From positions 84,541 through 148,540 of the forward strand of contig SUWS01000001.1 in NCBI GenBank assembly GCA_015061365.1: 64,000 nucleotides of DNA, given 5' to 3'. The DNA is from Lentimicrobiaceae bacterium. GTDB taxonomy: Bacteria > Bacteroidota > Bacteroidia > Bacteroidales > F082. Numbering within the stretch: position 1 is the first letter of the stretch; each line of letters opens with the position of its first letter. The notes beneath the pieces are model-generated. The model worked only from the letters and a program-made list of their open reading frames with translations, was not told the DNA's origin and made no database searches. Made by a program: the position numbers and the translations under genes. Positions 61,101-64,000 of the stretch are shown here, piece after piece.

Positions 61101-64000
61101 TAATATGAAGAAGGCTAAGATAGAAAATTGCTACATACATGGCAATATATGTCAGACTAACGGTGGTGGTATGTGTCTTTCAGGATATAGTAATAATTAT
61201 GTTGAGGTTATAAACTGCAGGATAGAGAATAACTATTCGGAACAGCATGGCGGTGGTTTGTATATTAGTAATTATACCACATTGATAAATTGTAACATTG
61301 TTAATAACACGAGTAATATTGGAGGTGCAGGTATCTCTGCATCAAGTAATGTCAATATCATCAACTGTAATATTGTAAATAACCATATTAACTCAGACTA
61401 TCAGTATTATCATGGTGCAGGTATCTCTGGTTCTTATTATACCAATATATATAATAGTGTCATCTGGGGTAATAAGAAAGGCAATGTGCCTGATCAAATA
61501 TACTTTAGCAGTAATACGGAAGTCGTGGTATCATATTCTGCTATAGAAGGCGGATATGCCGGAACAGGAAATATCACATTGTCATCGGATAATAATGGTA
61601 GCACCGTTGATGCGATGTATCCTAAATTCGCAAATCCGACATCAGGAGCCGGCAAGGATTATAGCAATGGCGACTGGAGTTTGCAGGAAGGTTCGGCATG
61701 TATCAACAACGGAACCAATGATGTGACGGTCGTTGTGTTGCCAGAGACCGACTTGGCAGGTAATGAGAGAATACAGAAAAACACTATCGATGTTGGTGCG
61801 TACGAATCTCCTTACGGAGCGACAGTCATCACTCCTGGTGACAATAACGTCATCTATGTCGCGACGGAAGCATCTGGTTTGGAAGACGGAACTTCATGGG
61901 AAAACGCTACTTCTAATTTACAGCTCGCAATCAACCGTGCTGCCGCCTACGACTCCAACCCTCAGGTGTGGGTTAAAGCAGGTACTTACACAAGTACTGC
62001 GGAATCTAATAACTTCCTGACGATGGCTGAAGGCGTGGAAGTATATGGCGGTTTTGCCGGAACAGAGACGAGTTTAGAACAGAGAGACATCTCCGCAAAT
62101 AAAACAATTCTCGACGGAGGTAACTCAAAACGCGTCATATATCAGAACGATGATTTCACCTCAGAGACGATGACGATATTCGACGGATTCGTAATTCAAA
62201 ACGGTAACATAGATGAAAATGGTGGCGGTGTCTATATGAGAGACTTCTCTACACTTCGCAACTGCGTCATAAGAAATAATACAGGAAGATTAGGATCCGC
62301 TATCTATACGTATGGTTATGCAAATATCATCAACTGCTTGATTACCGGTAATAACTCTAATTATAATACATCTAGCACATCATCTGTTTATCTTTTGGAT
62401 AGTACTTTATTCGTAAACAATACTGTTGTCAATAATACTAGTGTTGCTGGTACTGGCGGCGTCTATGTTGGTGATACGAAGGTAAGAATCTATAACAGCA
62501 TCCTTTGGGGTAATAAGAAAGGTGAGGAAATCAATAATATTGAAGGACAGGTTCCGGATATGAGATTTACAGCTGTTGAAGGCGGCTACGCTGGAATAGG
62601 TAATATTCCTCTCGCTTCAGAAAATACAGGTAATGCCGGTTATTATCCTTGTTTTAATGATATAGAAAACGATGACTATTCCTTGACGGCTAACTCTATA
62701 TGTATCAATAAAGGATCTTCGGCTTTGATGTCATTTTCGTCGATAGATTTGGCGAATACTGAACGTATCAAACAAGGAACTATAGATATGGGAGCTTACG
62801 AATCTGATCATACTCCTGTGATAAATATAGTTCCAGGTAACAATAATGTCATTTATGTTGCTACAAACGCTTCTGGTAAGAAAGACGGTTCTTCGTGGTC
62901 TGACGCGACATCAGATATTCATCTCGCAGTAAATCTCGCCAATACGTTTAACCCTCCGGCGGATGTATGGGTCAAAGCCGGAACATATTACGGACTTCTT
63001 TATACAGAAAACGCCTTCGAGATGATACCAGGTGTTAAGGTATATGGCGGCTTCGCGGGAACAGAGTCATCGTTAAATGAACGCGACTTTAGAAACAATG
63101 TCACCATCCTCGACGCTAACAACACACGTCGTGTCTTGAATCAAGCGTATAATTTCACGTCCAAGACTTTAGCGGAATGGAACGGCTTTACTATCAGAAA
63201 CGGTAATACCGAAGATTATAAGTCGGATTATGAAGGCGCGGGTGTCAGAATGAGAACCTATTCCAATATCAAGAACTCCATTATCATTAATAACAACTCT
63301 AAAGGCGACGGAGCTATTTATGTACAAGGTGAGAATAATAACGCATACGACACCATAGCTAACTGTATAATACAGTCGAACTATTCTCGTTACGCAGGCG
63401 GTATCTACGCAAGTCATTATGTATATGTCATAAATAACCTGATAACGAATAACAGTTCCACTTATGATGGCGGTGGCTTGTATGTTTCAAGTAATGTGAA
63501 ACTTATCAATAACACTATCGCTAATAACGCTTCCGAGAGAGGAACGGGCGGTCTGTATGTAAATTCTTCTTCCAACTCTCTTATCAGAAACAATATCATC
63601 TGGGGAAATAAGAATAATGGTATCTCTGATCAGATTTATATTTCATACTCTTCAGGCGTAATGGAATATAACGCTATCGAAGGAGGCTATGAAGGAACAG
63701 GTAATATCACCTTGGAAAGTGCGAACTCAGGTTTAGGATTACATCCTGAGTTCGTCAATCCTACTTCGGGAGCTGGCAGCGAGTATTCGGGAGGCGATTG
63801 GTCGTTGTCGCATAACTCTATATGCATTAATAAAGGTACGACAGATAATATCACGCTTCCGATGACAGACTTTGCGGGTAATGAACGTGTTCAGCATGAG
63901 GTAGTCGACATGGGAGCTTATGAGTCGTCGGTGGAGTCATCGTTCGACATTGTTCCTGACGCTAACAATATCATTTATGTTAAAGTAAACGGAACCGGCG
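58102..64000 (+). CDS. Giant repetitive beta-helix surface protein (5' part, runs off the window)
   Basis: Open from ATG 58102 to the window end (more than 1960 codons, no stop seen). A signal peptide (MKRILLLALSLVLITTANLK) is followed by a beta-sandwich (about 25-190), a fibronectin-type III-like domain (about 205-295; YEIRAKTLC) and then long units that each begin IIYVxxxxxGxxDGSSWENA (about residues 300, 774, 1247, 1579 and 1954). Each unit holds a right-handed beta-helix (NCxIxNN, GGGVYM rhythms) and ends with a choice-of-anchor-Q-like motif (DIAGNVRVQKGKVDIGAIES). It is probably an exported T9SS adhesin or glycan-binding protein; the tail is outside the window. Confidence 0.85.
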   Translation, partial: MKRILLLALSLVLITTANLKSQNVNPNTEIIIGEGTNTTTSLPINTNYRYNYSQQLYLASEMGGRSVIDKIYLQYMSAETTRTIDIYMGNTDKTSFSSGSDHVSLEDMSLVFSGTITFNNSSEWFEIILDTPFVYDGVSSLVIAFDDNTGSYTSSYAFKYHDNSNYCSLYYTSDNTNSNPASPENGQYTKHRNNIKLSNEANTLDYCFPPIVTITEVQAMQITFTYEVDDENADLIFEYKRKTDDVYTLIENVTSSPFTLIGLVPAMEYEIRAKTLCSDETESVYIKKSFATPSVNLPIIYVDADADGLRDGSSWENALDDLNSALFMADMIKQDHEVYPDIWVAAGTYYGDGTSTNAFRMAEGVNVYGGFAGTETTLEQRDYEANVTILDGQGSQRVLYQDKVYTESTATIWDGITIQNGGGAYNGAGAYIQEYGTLRNCVIKNNGREFTSSGNVYGGGVYLVGGRLEQCKIHDNLLKNTSGNHNYGAGVYMTNGYITDCEIYNNEVHNTYSPPYANCAGVYVDNNSSTKKAVIENCYVHDNYSHSNAGGMYLDGYNSSNHVEVINCRIENNEAGQSAGGVYASSYVTLVGCNISNNTSKDYGSGLYMSNYVNVINCNIVNNKMTNTNYNGTGIYGSSYANIYNTVIWGNKKGDIPDNVYFSGNTNVVVSHSAIEGGYTGIGNINLFSSNTGDGIHPKFVNPTEGAGKDYYNGDWSLQEGSALINKAVIEGLPITLTETDIAGNVRVQKGKVDIGAIESSYESTMEIAPDANDIIYVTESGAGFMDGSSWENATPYLSMALSEASVMNPLPEIWVAAGTYYGDGTSTNAFRMAEGVNVYGGFAGTETSLQQRDYETNITILDGQGSQRVLYQDKVYTESTATVWDGITIQNGGGAYSGVGAYIRQYATLRNCKITNNGREIKTSDRIYGGGVYIDGGTLDYCEVFGNLIKNTTTGYTYGGGVYMTNGYITNCEIYENEIRNTYSTSYATTAGVHVDNNSNMKKAKIENCYIHGNICQTNGGGMCLSGYSNNYVEVINCRIENNYSEQHGGGLYISNYTTLINCNIVNNTSNIGGAGISASSNVNIINCNIVNNHINSDYQYYHGAGISGSYYTNIYNSVIWGNKKGNVPDQIYFSSNTEVVVSYSAIEGGYAGTGNITLSSDNNGSTVDAMYPKFANPTSGAGKDYSNGDWSLQEGSACINNGTNDVTVVVLPETDLAGNERIQKNTIDVGAYESPYGATVITPGDNNVIYVATEASGLEDGTSWENATSNLQLAINRAAAYDSNPQVWVKAGTYTSTAESNNFLTMAEGVEVYGGFAGTETSLEQRDISANKTILDGGNSKRVIYQNDDFTSETMTIFDGFVIQNGNIDENGGGVYMRDFSTLRNCVIRNNTGRLGSAIYTYGYANIINCLITGNNSNYNTSSTSSVYLLDSTLFVNNTVVNNTSVAGTGGVYVGDTKVRIYNSILWGNKKGEEINNIEGQVPDMRFTAVEGGYAGIGNIPLASENTGNAGYYPCFNDIENDDYSLTANSICINKGSSALMSFSSIDLANTERIKQGTIDMGAYESDHTPVINIVPGNNNVIYVATNASGKKDGSSWSDATSDIHLAVNLANTFNPPADVWVKAGTYYGLLYTENAFEMIPGVKVYGGFAGTESSLNERDFRNNVTILDANNTRRVLNQAYNFTSKTLAEWNGFTIRNGNTEDYKSDYEGAGVRMRTYSNIKNSIIINNNSKGDGAIYVQGENNNAYDTIANCIIQSNYSRYAGGIYASHYVYVINNLITNNSSTYDGGGLYVSSNVKLINNTIANNASERGTGGLYVNSSSNSLIRNNIIWGNKNNGISDQIYISYSSGVMEYNAIEGGYEGTGNITLESANSGLGLHPEFVNPTSGAGSEYSGGDWSLSHNSICINKGTTDNITLPMTDFAGNERVQHEVVDMGAYESSVESSFDIVPDANNIIYVKVNGTG
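59131..59370 (+). repeat. Long direct DNA repeat within the giant gene, copy 1
   Basis: About 230 bp nearly identical to 60547-60786 (offset 1416). It covers the start of the beta-helix unit, including the codons for VAAGTYYGDGTSTNAF. Confidence 0.8.
60547..60786 (+). repeat. Long direct DNA repeat within the giant gene, copy 2
   Basis: Second copy of the segment at 59131, offset by 1416 bases, a multiple of three. Confidence 0.8.

Overview
The window comes from the chromosome of a low-GC Bacteroidetes bacterium, most likely an uncultured, anaerobic member of the order Bacteroidales. The evidence is Bacteroidetes-type -7 boxes (TAnnTTTG) in front of many genes; several large exported proteins with C-terminal type IX secretion (T9SS) sorting domains; gingipain-like C25 peptidases; the rpmG-DUF4295-ftsY-rimO gene order; and FISUMP-type lipoproteins. 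I see no rRNA, tRNA, prophage, IS element or CRISPR array.

Layout. 1-17.3 kb is mainly housekeeping: recN, a PHP-domain membrane protein, a lipoprotein, an EamA transporter with a SpoU-type rRNA methyltransferase, a DAK2-DegV fusion, WbqC-like and thioredoxin-like lipoprotein genes, a deoxyhypusine-synthase-like enzyme, YggS, an LTA-synthase-like phosphotransferase, ffh-folD, and a TPR/PD40/OmpA envelope protein. 17.3-36 kb, mostly minus strand, holds an acyl-CoA ligase, a DUF4886 T9SS protein, a glutamate-semialdehyde dehydrogenase, two tandem C25 peptidases, an ADP-forming acyl-CoA synthetase with a small membrane protein, and a BspA-type leucine-rich-repeat surface protein whose signal peptide is put out of frame by a run of nine G. 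36-47.3 kb carries a lipid kinase, an acyl-ACP thioesterase, a PgpH-type HD phosphohydrolase, an NlpC/P60 protein and hutI and ftcD of histidine breakdown. Between hutI and ftcD lies a repeat-bounded 2.8 kb island (DUF2442/DUF4160 pair, an unknown 77-residue protein, an AAA_14 ATPase). 47.4-54.3 kb has rpmG-DUF4295-ftsY-rimO, a DUF368 lipid transporter and a TPR histidine kinase/LuxR regulator pair. 54.3-64 kb has a second AAA_14 ATPase and two large exported proteins, the last a repetitive beta-helix giant that runs off the window.

Metabolically the set fits an amino-acid-using anaerobe: HutI and FtcD make glutamate from a histidine intermediate, the glutamate-semialdehyde dehydrogenase feeds proline or ornithine carbon to glutamate, and the ADP-forming acyl-CoA synthetase gains ATP from acyl-CoA. 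Secreted C25 peptidases could supply the amino acids. That linkage is inference.

The most unusual signal is at the DNA level. Short degenerate tandem arrays with a period of 7 (sometimes 8) bases are scattered through the window. Seven genes end inside such arrays, which provide the stop codon, and three more genes carry arrays in frame without a stop. Arrays also alternate with palindromic units of about 58 bp. Other points of note are the poly-G tract, a recurring small protein type with an APLG(S/N)G-hydrophobic-basic tail next to or fused to T9SS cargo, a duplicated 82 bp promoter region, and an apparent one-base frameshift in the DUF4295 gene.
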